Shown: positions 4,960 to 12,165 of the stretch, in pieces
How positions within the stretch are numbered: the first letter of the stretch is position 1
How the letters are laid out: every line of letters starts with the position of its first letter
From: an uncultured Prevotellaceae bacterium
GTDB lineage: Bacteria > Bacteroidota > Bacteroidia > Bacteroidales > Bacteroidaceae
Direction: 5' to 3'
NCBI GenBank assembly: GCA_946403615.1
Contig: CAMJAO010000004.1
Location: 1 to 28,445 of the forward strand
Length of the DNA: 28,445 bases
Translations under genes and position numbers: made by a program
Notes under the pieces: generated by a model
Databases searched by the model: none
What the model saw: the letters and a program-made list of their open reading frames with translations, nothing else
Told to the model about the DNA's origin: nothing

Positions 4960-7929
4960 ATGGAAGAAAAAATACCTGAACAGTGGAGTAAGTTTCTTTT
5001 GAAAGACGTGTCGTTTGTCAATCTCATGACCAAGCGTATCACCAACGTGCTCATCATTGCCAATCCTTATGATGCGTTCATGTTGGAGGACGATGGACGT
5101 GTCGATCAAAAGGTGTTCGACGAATACATGGAACTGGGCCTTCGCTATCCGCCTACGTTTACGCAGGTCAGTACCACCGAGGAGGCCCGTCGTGTGATGG
5201 AGGTGACCGAGATCAACCTGGTGATTTGTATGCCGGGCAATGCCGACAATGACGCCTTCTCCGTTGCCCGTGACGTGAAAGCCGACTTCCCTGAGATTCC
5301 CTGCGTGGTGCTCACGCCCTTCTCGCACGGCATCACCCGGCGCATGCAAGACGAGGACCTCTCCATCTTCGACTATGTGTTCTGCTGGCTGGGCGACACC
5401 AACGTCATCCTTTCCATCATCAAATTGATTGAGGACCGCATGAATATCGACCACGATATCGCCGAGGCAGGTGTGCAGGTCATCCTGCTTGTCGAGGACA
5501 ACATTCGTTTCTATTCATCTATCTTGCCCAACCTCTACCATTATATCCTCGTGCAGAGCAAGAACTTCTCTACCGAGGCGCTCACCCCGCACGCCGCGGC
5601 ACAACGCAAGCGCGGACGCCCGAAGGTGGTGTTGGCACGTACTTACGAGGAGGCCATTGAACTCTTCGACCGCTATCATGACAATATGCAGGGCGTAATC
5701 AGCGACGTGCGCTTCCCGCGCGAGGGCGTGAAAGACCCCGAGGCGGGTTTCCGCCTGTTGCGCACCATCCGCGAGCGCAATGAGTATGTACCTCTCATCC
5801 TGCAAAGTGCCGAGGAGGAGAACGAGGAGAAGGCCAAGGCTGAACATTTCCACTATGTGAACAAGGGTTCCAAGTCGCGCAACCTCGACCTGCGCCACCT
5901 CATAGCCGAGCACATGGGCTTCGGCGACTTCATCTTCCGCGACCCTGTCACGCATAACGAGATCATGCGCGTGAGCACCCTGAAGGAGTTGCAGGACAAC
6001 ATATTCCGCATCCCGCGCGATTCGATGCTCTATCATGTGTCGCGCAACCATGTGAGCCGTTGGCTGTCAGCACGTGCCATTTTCCCCGTGTCGGCCTTCC
6101 TGAAGCACGTCACATGGCATAAATTGCAGGATGTGGATGCCCACCGCCAGATTATCTTCGATGCCATCGTGCAATACCGAAGGATGAAAAACATCGGCGT
6201 GGTGGCGGTGTTCGACCGTGGCAAGTTCGACAAATACGCCCACTTCGCCCGTATCGGCGAGGGCTCGCTCGGAGGAAAGGGTAGGGGCCTGGCCTTCCTT
6301 GACAATGTCATCAAGCGCCATCCTGAGTTCAACCAGTTTGAGAATGCCTCCGTATCCATCCCGAAGACGCTGGTGCTCTGTACCGACCTCTTCGACCAGT
6401 TCATGGAGAACAACGATTTATATAAGGTGGCATTGTCGGATGCCGACGACGAGTATATCCTGCGCCATTTCCTTAAAGCGCAGTTGCCTGACACGCTCAT
6501 CGCCGACTTCTTCACGTTTTTTGAGGCCACGAAGTGCCCCATTGCGGTGCGTTCGTCGTCGCTGCTCGAAGATGCCCACTATCAGCCCTTTGCCGGCATC
6601 TATTCCACCTATATGATTCCTTATCTCGAGGATAAATACGAGATGCTGAGCATGTTGGCCTGTGCCATCAAGGCTGTGTATGCGTCGGTCTATTACCGCG
6701 ACTCGAAAGCCTATATGACAGCCACGAGCAATGTCATCGACCAGGAGAAGATGGCGGTCATTTTGCAAGAGGTGGTGGGCCATCAGTACGGCACCCGCTT
6801 CTATCCCAATATCAGCGGTGTGCTGCGTTCGCTCAATTACTATCCTATCGGCGATGAGCGGGCAGAGGACGGCATCGCCAATCTCGCCCTCGGACTGGGT
6901 AAATATATCGTCGATGGCGGGCAGACCTTGCGCGTCAGCCCGTTCCACCCCAACCAGGTGCTGCAAACCAGCGAGATGGAGACGGCACTGCGCGAGACGC
7001 AAACCCGTTTCTATGCCCTCGATATGGAGCATGTGGGCAGCGATTTCAAGGTTGACGACGGGTTTAACATCCTCAACCTGCGGGTGAAGGAGGCCGACAA
7101 GGACCGCTCGCTCAATTACATCGCTTCTACTTTCGACCCCTACGACCAGGTTATCCGCGACGGCATTTATGAGGGAGGCCGTAAGGTCATCACCTTCAGC
7201 GGCGTGTTGCAACAGGGCGTGTTCCCACTGCCCGAGATCATGCAACTGGCCATGACGCGCGGTGCGGAGAGCATGCGCCGTCCTGTGGAGATAGAGTTTG
7301 CCTGCAATATCAACGACGACCGTACCGGCGAATTCTACCTCTTGCAGATACGCCCCATCGTCGATGCAAAACAAGTGCTCGATGTGGATATCCTCTCTAT
7401 TCCCGACGAGCAGTGCCTGTTGCGGTCGCACAACTCGCTTGGTCACGGCATCAGCGAGGATGTGACCGACGTGGTGTATGTAAAGACCGATGATGAGTTC
7501 ACCGCTTCGAACAACCCCACCATCGCTGACCATATCGAGCGCATCAACCGACGTTATCTCGACGAGGGACGCAATTATGTGCTGGTGGGACCGGGACGCT
7601 GGGGCTCGTCAGATTATTGGCTGGGCATCCCGGTGAAATGGCCGCATATCAGTGCGGCGCGTATCATCGTCGAGGTGGCGCTGAAGAATTACCGTGTAGA
7701 CCCGTCGCAGGGTACACATTTCTTCCAAAACCTCACCTCGTTCGGAGTGGGCTATTTCACCATCAACACCTTCACCGGCAACGGCATCTTCCAGAAAGAC
7801 ATTCTCGATGCCATGCCCGCCATCGACGAGACTGACTTTGTTCGTGTGGTCCGATTCCCTCAGCCCCTGAAAATCATGATGGACGGCAAGAAGCAAGAAG
7901 GTGTGGTGGTCGTGGAATCTGGGAGTTAA
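4960..7929 (+). CDS. Tandem receiver-like domains fused to PEP/pyruvate-binding (PPDK-type ATP-grasp) domain
   Basis: The 989-residue protein begins at MEEKIPEQW; the upstream in-frame extension is leader sequence. Residues about 28-160 resemble a degenerate receiver domain (VLIIANPYD at 30-38, LVICMPG at 87-93, VVLTPFS at 116-122) with no phosphoacceptor Asp. Residues about 172-320 look like a working receiver: Glu179-Asp180 (LLVEDN), acceptor Asp249 (VISDVRF), Ser283 and Lys302 (YVNKGS). Residues about 430-800 match the PEP/pyruvate-binding ATP-grasp domain of PEP synthase/PPDK: GEGSLGGKGRGLAFL (433-447), IAVRSSSLLEDA (528-539), FAGIYSTY (544-551) and FYLLQIRPIV (792-801). The C-terminal 190 residues include VLVGPGRWGSSD (874-885). 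The swivelling phosphohistidine domain and the TIM barrel of true PEP synthase are missing, so it probably does not make PEP. It may be a signalling or kinase-like enzyme. Databases often label such proteins PEP synthase. Confidence 0.8.
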   Translation: MEEKIPEQWSKFLLKDVSFVNLMTKRITNVLIIANPYDAFMLEDDGRVDQKVFDEYMELGLRYPPTFTQVSTTEEARRVMEVTEINLVICMPGNADNDAFSVARDVKADFPEIPCVVLTPFSHGITRRMQDEDLSIFDYVFCWLGDTNVILSIIKLIEDRMNIDHDIAEAGVQVILLVEDNIRFYSSILPNLYHYILVQSKNFSTEALTPHAAAQRKRGRPKVVLARTYEEAIELFDRYHDNMQGVISDVRFPREGVKDPEAGFRLLRTIRERNEYVPLILQSAEEENEEKAKAEHFHYVNKGSKSRNLDLRHLIAEHMGFGDFIFRDPVTHNEIMRVSTLKELQDNIFRIPRDSMLYHVSRNHVSRWLSARAIFPVSAFLKHVTWHKLQDVDAHRQIIFDAIVQYRRMKNIGVVAVFDRGKFDKYAHFARIGEGSLGGKGRGLAFLDNVIKRHPEFNQFENASVSIPKTLVLCTDLFDQFMENNDLYKVALSDADDEYILRHFLKAQLPDTLIADFFTFFEATKCPIAVRSSSLLEDAHYQPFAGIYSTYMIPYLEDKYEMLSMLACAIKAVYASVYYRDSKAYMTATSNVIDQEKMAVILQEVVGHQYGTRFYPNISGVLRSLNYYPIGDERAEDGIANLALGLGKYIVDGGQTLRVSPFHPNQVLQTSEMETALRETQTRFYALDMEHVGSDFKVDDGFNILNLRVKEADKDRSLNYIASTFDPYDQVIRDGIYEGGRKVITFSGVLQQGVFPLPEIMQLAMTRGAESMRRPVEIEFACNINDDRTGEFYLLQIRPIVDAKQVLDVDILSIPDEQCLLRSHNSLGHGISEDVTDVVYVKTDDEFTASNNPTIADHIERINRRYLDEGRNYVLVGPGRWGSSDYWLGIPVKWPHISAARIIVEVALKNYRVDPSQGTHFFQNLTSFGVGYFTINTFTGNGIFQKDILDAMPAIDETDFVRVVRFPQPLKIMMDGKKQEGVVVVESGS

Positions 7930-8119
7930 AGAAGTTAAAGTGAAGTTGCCGCTCACGTTGTTCGCTAAGAAGTGAAAGGACAATGGTTTTCTGTATGATT
8001 ATGGGCATTTCCTTTTTCCCTTTTTAGGTCTGACGTGTGATTGGTTGTAATTCCTTCGTATTTTGTAGTCAATTAATAAAACTAACCCCGAAGGGAGGGT
8101 TAGGGCAGGAACTAAAAAA

Positions 8120-8142
8120 GGCTGTGCCATCCCGGCGCAGCC
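8120..8142. terminator. Bidirectional terminator between the receiver/PEP-binding gene and PepSY-like gene 2
   Basis: A 9-bp stem (ggctgtgcc / ggcgcagcc, one G-U pair) has a 5-base loop, an A-run on the left and a T-run on the right. The stem core resembles the terminator at 1431-1454, which ends the paralogous gene. The rest of 7930-8190 holds a gttaaag-type simple repeat and a short C/G-rich repeat remnant (about 8082-8105). Confidence 0.8.
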
Positions 8143-8190
8143 ATTTTTAAGTAAAGAAAGTATGTTATTGAATCTCAGTATTCTTGTATT

Positions 8191-8655
8191 TTAGGACTCC
8201 ATTTCAAAGATCATACCTTGGTGGTCACATTTCAGGTAAAGGTCGTTCGACAGTTCTACTTCGTAGCCGTAAAGCTCTTTGTCGATTTTCGTGATCTCTG
8301 CTTCGGGAAATTGCTCCTTCACATTGTTCGTGATGTCGATGGGAATGATATGTTCGGGAACGGCATGGAGTCCGCAGTCAACAGTGCTCCAGTCGCCATC
8401 CATGTAAAATTCGATTTCTGTATAGTCTTTCAGGCGTACTTCGTATTTCCCATCCTCAAATTCTACTGAGGTAATCGGAGCTTTGGGAAAGGTTTCATTG
8501 ATGAACATCTGTGCCGTCAAGGGGAGTTGATCGCTGTCCATTTCTGTGCCGTTGACGAATGTTCCTTTGTTGTCGTCAAAGCAGGCAGTGAATGCTATTA
8601 TAGAAAGGATACCCATCAGCATCGCCTTTATCACGTTCTTTTTTATCGTCATCAT
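8191..8655 (-). CDS. PepSY-like (BLIP-type) lipoprotein, paralogue 2
   Basis: The 154-residue product is a paralogue of the protein at 1491-1919 and aligns with it along the mature region, for example LPLTAQMFINETFP, DGKYEVRLKDYTEIEF, ITKIDKELYGYEVELSNDLYL. It differs at the amino end: the hydrophobic signal ends in AFTAC (Cys25), a likely lipoprotein processing site, followed by an Asp/Asn-rich stretch. This copy is therefore probably membrane-anchored while paralogue 1 is free in the periplasm. The ATG at 8652 (MTIKK) is an equally possible start. Promoter, upstream CGGACA array and terminator all resemble those of paralogue 1, so the whole transcription unit was probably duplicated. Biochemical function is unknown. 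Confidence 0.85.
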   Translation of the reverse strand: MMTIKKNVIKAMLMGILSIIAFTACFDDNKGTFVNGTEMDSDQLPLTAQMFINETFPKAPITSVEFEDGKYEVRLKDYTEIEFYMDGDWSTVDCGLHAVPEHIIPIDITNNVKEQFPEAEITKIDKELYGYEVELSNDLYLKCDHQGMIFEMES

Positions 8656-8705
8656 TGTTCGTCGTTTTTATTGTTCGGGGTTTTGTTTTTTGTCTTTTGA
8701 CATTG

Positions 8706-8738
8706 CAAAGGTACGGCGTAAAAACCTCCGATTCCAAG
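8706..8738 (-). promoter_or_regulatory. Promoter of PepSY-like gene 2
   Basis: Minus-strand TACCTTTG (8706-8713) is the -7 element and CTTGG (8734-8738) is at the -33 position. The distance between them is the same as in the paralogue's promoter, and the downstream GCAATGTCAAAAGAC is identical. Confidence 0.75.
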
Positions 8739-8767
8739 AAAATCGTGCAGAACGTTGATTTTTGCTT

Positions 8768-8821
8768 CGGACACTCCGCTGTTTTTCGGACAAACAGCCT
8801 AGCCCCTTCCTAATGTGTCCG
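8768..8821. promoter_or_regulatory. CGGACA three-site array upstream of PepSY-like gene 2
   Basis: CGGACA at 8768-8773 and 8787-8792 and inverted TGTCCG at 8816-8821 give site-N13-site-N23-inverted site. Spacing is identical to the array at 2036-2089, as is the 34-bp offset from the promoter's CCAAG, although the bases between the sites have diverged. This conservation suggests selection for protein binding. Confidence 0.7.
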
Positions 8822-8841
8822 AAAAGAGTATAAATAGCCCC

Positions 8842-8887
8842 CCAGTGAGCCCCCCTCTAACTCCCCAGTGAGCCCCCCTCTAACTCC
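8842..8887. repeat. Two tandem copies of a 23-bp C-rich unit
   Basis: Two identical 23-bp units start at 8842 and 8865 (each begins ccagtgagcc and ends ctaactcc). They form the outer part of the left arm of the long inverted repeat that follows. Confidence 0.85.
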
Positions 8888-8965
8888 CCCGAGGGGGAGA
8901 ATATAGTTAGTCCTTTAATAGAGAAGTAACTATTCCTTCCCCTCGGGGAGGGTAAGGGTGGGGGC
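8847..8965. repeat. Left arm of a 119-bp inverted repeat
   Basis: These 119 bases are the reverse complement of 9273-9391 with about three mismatches and no gaps. The arm includes two small palindromes (ctccccc-gaggggga and ttcccctc-ggggagg) separated by an A/T-rich core. Confidence 0.92.
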
Positions 8966-9102
8966 TTCTTGAGAGTTGAGCCGGGGGCTTCCTAGATGGC
9001 TCTGGTGGCACTCATTCCATATTAGTTTTAGTGTACGCACACAACTTTCGAATTGATATAAATCAAGAAATTTAACTTTCAATTGAAATATTTGGGCAAA
9101 CA

Positions 9103-9135
9103 TTTGGTAATAATAAGGTATGTGTCTTACCTTTG
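9103..9135 (+). promoter_or_regulatory. Promoter of a candidate small RNA
   Basis: TTTG (9103-9106), N21, TACCTTTG (9128-9135) is a good Bacteroidota promoter. No open reading frame follows; a terminator comes about 45 bp later. Confidence 0.7.
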
Positions 9136-9141
9136 CACTGT

Positions 9142-9204
9142 GTTTTTCATAGTATTAGATTTAAGGTTAACAAAGGTTGGGACTCGGCGGAGTCCTTTTT
9201 TTTT
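9142..9204 (+). ncRNA. Candidate small RNA of about 63 nt
   Basis: A full promoter (9103-9135) predicts a start near 9142. The predicted transcript ends in a 6-bp hairpin (ggactc / gagtcc, loop ggcg, 9180-9195) followed by nine T residues (9196-9204), a textbook terminator. Between them are about 38 bases (gtttttcatag through aaggttaacaaagg) with no coding potential. The unit sits inside the 307-bp space enclosed by the 119-bp inverted repeats. It could be a stand-alone small RNA or a short attenuated leader that has lost its gene. The family is not recognised. The rest of 8656-9407 holds repeats and no gene. Confidence 0.6.
9180..9204 (+). terminator. Terminator of the candidate small RNA
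   Basis: Stem ggactc / gagtcc with loop ggcg is followed by T9. The nearest upstream protein gene on this strand ends more than 1.2 kb away, beyond another terminator, so this hairpin serves the local promoter. Confidence 0.85.
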
Positions 9205-9272
9205 GTGCCTATATGAAAGCGCCCCAATAACCCGCCTTGTGTAGAACAACCCACCCTAACCTACAAGAGGGT

Positions 9273-9391
9273 GCCTCCACCCTTACCCTCCCCGAGGGGA
9301 AGGAATAGTTACTTCTCTATTAAAGGACTAACTATATTCTCCCCCTTGGGGGAGTTAGAGGGGGGCTCACTGGGGAGTTAGAGGAGGGCTC
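9273..9391. repeat. Right arm of a 119-bp inverted repeat
   Basis: Reverse complement of 8847-8965 with about three mismatches. It ends 17 bp from the stop codon of the RDD gene. No clear target-site duplication is visible outside the arms. Confidence 0.92.
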
Positions 9392-9407
9392 CAAGGGGGC
9401 TCCTTTC

Positions 9408-10139
9408 TTACCTCACATCATAATAATAATAGTCGTTGACGACAGTTTGGAGGAATTGCTCGGGAGGCATTACGGGAGTAATGTTGAGCGTGCGTTGTAC
9501 CTGTTGTGCCAACTGTGGTATCAGTTCGTGGCGGTGGTCGATATTCATGGGCTCGTGCAGCACGCGTGCGATAGTCTCTGCCTGTCGCCACGACAAATTA
9601 GCTGCCTCAGGGTAGAAAGGACGGTAGTTTGGGTTATTGAACAGAAAATCATACAACCGGATACCCATTTTCGAGTAATCCTTCGCGCGCACGACAACGG
9701 TGCCTGCCGCCAAATCGCCCAACCGTTGGCTGTTGCGAGTGAAGATGATGGAGAGCAGCCCGATGCAGGGTCCGAGCAACAGACCGTCAACGATGAACAG
9801 CAGCCACCTTATGAGAAGTTGCCCGGTAGTGGGCCGCGACCCGTCGAGATTGACCACATGGATATTCATCAGATGTTTGCCGAGCGTCTTTCCCTTCCAG
9901 AATCTCTCGCATACCAAGGGATAGAAATAGAGGGGCAGCACGACCAAAAAGATGATGAAGATTACCCGAACGGTTTGCGATGTCTTTATCAAAATGATGG
10001 ATAATATGGACATCATGATTAAGATATAGCAGGCCATCAGTGCACCATCGATGAGCCATGCGGTAATACGTGAGAGCACGCTCGCCGCTGTCATGTTGAG
10101 TCTGACATATTGTCCTGTGGTGATATTTGTTTGAGCCAT
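9408..10139 (-). CDS. RDD-family membrane protein
   Basis: The 243-residue protein shows the RDD signature: Arg24 and Asp31 in SRITAWLIDGAL, a GKTLGKHLMNI loop (83-93), and Asp142 in NSQRLGDLAAGTVVV. There are three predicted membrane helices (about 29-51, 57-76, 109-132) and a soluble C-terminal region (about 155-243) rich in Arg, Gln and Tyr that ends in a run of tyrosines. RDD proteins are poorly characterised; some have been linked to ion or small-molecule transport. It is transcribed divergently from the SpoIIM-like gene, the start of the MoxR/DUF58 locus, and probably belongs functionally to that locus. Confidence 0.9.
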   Translation of the reverse strand: MAQTNITTGQYVRLNMTAASVLSRITAWLIDGALMACYILIMMSILSIILIKTSQTVRVIFIIFLVVLPLYFYPLVCERFWKGKTLGKHLMNIHVVNLDGSRPTTGQLLIRWLLFIVDGLLLGPCIGLLSIIFTRNSQRLGDLAAGTVVVRAKDYSKMGIRLYDFLFNNPNYRPFYPEAANLSWRQAETIARVLHEPMNIDHRHELIPQLAQQVQRTLNITPVMPPEQFLQTVVNDYYYYDVR

Positions 10140-10165
10140 GCTAATATTAATCTTTCTTTTGTTTG

Positions 10166-10173
10166 CAAAAATA
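10166..10173 (-). promoter_or_regulatory. -7 promoter element of the RDD gene
   Basis: Minus-strand TATTTTTG followed by C fits TAnnTTTG, with GTTG (about 10194-10197) near the -33 position. It lies 27 bp before the start codon in the space shared with the divergent SpoIIM-like gene. A short C/G-rich repeat (about 10219-10253) lies further upstream. Confidence 0.55.
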
Positions 10174-10316
10174 CTATATTCTTATTAATTTTGCAACGAT
10201 AAGCGGGGTTTAAATTTCAAAGGGTGCCCTTCCTGTCTCTCCCCGAGGGGATGGGAACACAGAGTATTTCAAATGCTCAGGGTAAGTCTGAAAACCTCAA
10301 ATCTCAAATCTAAAAG

Positions 10317-11282
10317 ATGAAAGAGGCCATATTTATCCGGCAGAACATGGAAAAATGGAAAAACGCCGAGCGACGCACGTTCGACTTTTCCAACAGCAGT
10401 CCCGACGAACTGGTCGAGGCTTATACCGATGTGACTGCCGATCTGGCCTTTGCCCAGACCCATTACCCTAACTCGCGCGTCACGGCTTATCTGAATGATC
10501 TGGCGCTGATGCTACATGGTGAACTCTATCACCACAAACGTGAGAAATGGAGCCGCCTGATCACTTTTTGGACGCACGAGGTGCCGCTGGCCGTTTATGA
10601 CGGGCGCAAGGAGTTGCGAATATCTCTTATCGTTTTCCTGGTGGCTGTGGTGATGGGCATCTTCACCGCTTTGGGAGGCGAGGATTTTGTCCGTAATATC
10701 CTCGGCAATAACTATGTGAACATGACATTGGAAAATATCCGCAATGGCGAGCCCATGGCGGTGTATAACGGCGAACCTCCGATAGACATGTTCCTCGGCA
10801 TCACGCTCAACAACCAGATAGTGTCGTTCATATGTTTTGTGTCAGGTATTTTCACCTCGTTTGCCACGGGTTTTCATATCTTGCAAAACGGACTGATGGT
10901 GGGTGCTTTCCCCACCTTCATGGCGCAGCATGGTGTGTTGGGCGATTGCTTGTTGGCCATGATGCTCCACGGCACGCTCGAACTGTCAGAACTCGTGCTT
11001 GCCGGCGGTGCGGGCATCGCCATGGGCAACGGCTGGCTCTTTCCCGGCACCTTCAGCCGCATAGAGTCGTTTCGCCGTGGTGCAAAACGCGGTCTGAAGA
11101 TATTGATTAGTGGTGTGCCCATGGTCATTATGGCCGGGTTCATTGAGGGTACGTTCACCCGTTACACCCATGTGCCCGATGCGCTACGCCTGACCGTCAT
11201 TCTCCTCTCGCTGATTTTTGTGTTGTTCTATTATGTCTATGTACCCGTAAAACGTCACCGCGATGCAGAACGAGCAGCCTAA
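10317..11282 (+). CDS. SpoIIM-family integral membrane protein
   Basis: The 321-residue protein has a soluble amphipathic N-terminus (1-98; the opening MKEAIFIRQN is typical of Bacteroidota members) and about five or six membrane helices (about 101-119, 165-187, 208-236, 262-282, 291-310). The motif MMLHGTLELSELVLAGGAG (215-233) with His218 and Glu222 is the hallmark of the SpoIIM/DUF95 family. In Bacillus SpoIIM acts in peptidoglycan hydrolysis during engulfment, but this organism has no sign of sporulation and the family is broader than that. It is the first gene of a plus-strand run that overlaps or nearly abuts the next three genes. The role is unknown, probably a membrane partner of the MoxR/DUF58 proteins. 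Confidence 0.9.
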   Translation: MKEAIFIRQNMEKWKNAERRTFDFSNSSPDELVEAYTDVTADLAFAQTHYPNSRVTAYLNDLALMLHGELYHHKREKWSRLITFWTHEVPLAVYDGRKELRISLIVFLVAVVMGIFTALGGEDFVRNILGNNYVNMTLENIRNGEPMAVYNGEPPIDMFLGITLNNQIVSFICFVSGIFTSFATGFHILQNGLMVGAFPTFMAQHGVLGDCLLAMMLHGTLELSELVLAGGAGIAMGNGWLFPGTFSRIESFRRGAKRGLKILISGVPMVIMAGFIEGTFTRYTHVPDALRLTVILLSLIFVLFYYVYVPVKRHRDAERAA

Positions 11283-12156
11283 AATAGACTTTTTCCGTAT
11301 TCGAGGGACGGGCGAGAAGATAACCGCCACGATTGATTTCCTTCGCGAGAATCGCCGTTGGTGGTTGTGTTGGTGTGTGCTGCCGTTGTTGCCGCTGTGT
11401 GCCGTTTTGGGGTGGTTGCATGTGAGTAATACACCAAACTTCTCCGTCTATTATTATGAGGAATGGGACATCGACTTTGCGGATTTTTTGATAGGTCTTT
11501 CGTTTAAGAATCATGAAATCTTATCACCCTATGCGATTGTTACGGGATTGGCGCTGCTGATGCTCTTTACCTCTACCGGGGCGTTGATGAGCCTTTACCA
11601 ATACCGAGAGGGGCGTTTGCGTGACCTGGCATGGCCGGAATACCGCAGTGCTTTGAAACGTGCTTTGCCCGGCGCCGCAGTCATCACCGTGGTGGTCTAT
11701 TTCTTCTTTTTCTTGTTTTGCTCGGTCAGCTTCCAGTTACAATTGGTGCTGATTATGGTCATGATACCTTTAGCGCTCTATGCGCCGACTTGTCAGGTGG
11801 GATATTTCCCGCCTTTGCGTGCTGCGGGTCATTCTCTCGATTTGGGATTGAACACATGGGGCGGAATGCTCATGGTGTCAGCCGGATTGTGGCTTGTGTT
11901 GGTCTTCTTCCGCGGAATTCCTGATGCGCTGATGTATCTGTTAGGTTCTTATCTCTCGGGATTCTTCTTCTCAGGCCACATCAGTCACGAGGTAATCTAC
12001 ATTATTTACGGCGTGTTGGTGGCATTGAATAGTTTTGTCACATTTGCCTGCCTCTCGGTGATGATGATTGGCGCTGGCTATCAATACGGCCATGCTGAAG
12101 AAAAATACTCGTCGGTATCACTTTATGAGGATGTCCGTCATTTCGATGAAATATAA
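11263..12156 (+). CDS. Six-helix membrane protein of the MoxR/DUF58 locus
   Basis: The 297-residue protein has about six predicted membrane helices (34-52, 89-110, 136-155, 157-174, 198-216, 246-270). The N-terminus is hydrophilic and the C-terminus carries an acidic tail (AEEKYSSVSLYEDVRHF). Its ATG lies inside the end of the SpoIIM-like gene (20-bp overlap), so the two are translationally coupled. I recognise no catalytic motif and no named family with confidence. Its position between SpoIIM-like and DUF4129 genes suggests it is a component of the same membrane system. Confidence 0.85.
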   Translation: MQNEQPKIDFFRIRGTGEKITATIDFLRENRRWWLCWCVLPLLPLCAVLGWLHVSNTPNFSVYYYEEWDIDFADFLIGLSFKNHEILSPYAIVTGLALLMLFTSTGALMSLYQYREGRLRDLAWPEYRSALKRALPGAAVITVVVYFFFFLFCSVSFQLQLVLIMVMIPLALYAPTCQVGYFPPLRAAGHSLDLGLNTWGGMLMVSAGLWLVLVFFRGIPDALMYLLGSYLSGFFFSGHISHEVIYIIYGVLVALNSFVTFACLSVMMIGAGYQYGHAEEKYSSVSLYEDVRHFDEI

Positions 12157-12165
12157 TTATACAAG

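Noticed and set aside
2533..7533. Long open frames antisense to real genes (for example 2533-3240, 3714-4364, 6418-7533)
   Set aside because: They mirror the codon phase of the genes on the other strand (lipoprotein, gdhA, receiver/PEP-binding), have no recognisable domain, and their translations are rich in His, Arg and Val as expected from reverse-strand artefacts.
4960..7929. Phosphoenolpyruvate synthase (ppsA)
   Set aside because: Only the nucleotide-binding domain is present; the phosphohistidine and PEP-binding barrel domains are absent.
8847..9391. Insertion sequence
   Set aside because: Although bounded by long inverted repeats, the 307-bp interior has no transposase frame and no target duplication is visible, so a non-autonomous or invertible element is the most that can be said.
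10317..11282. Evidence of sporulation from SpoIIM
   Set aside because: SpoIIM-like proteins are common in non-sporulating bacteria, the neighbours are MoxR/DUF58 genes, and no other sporulation gene is seen.
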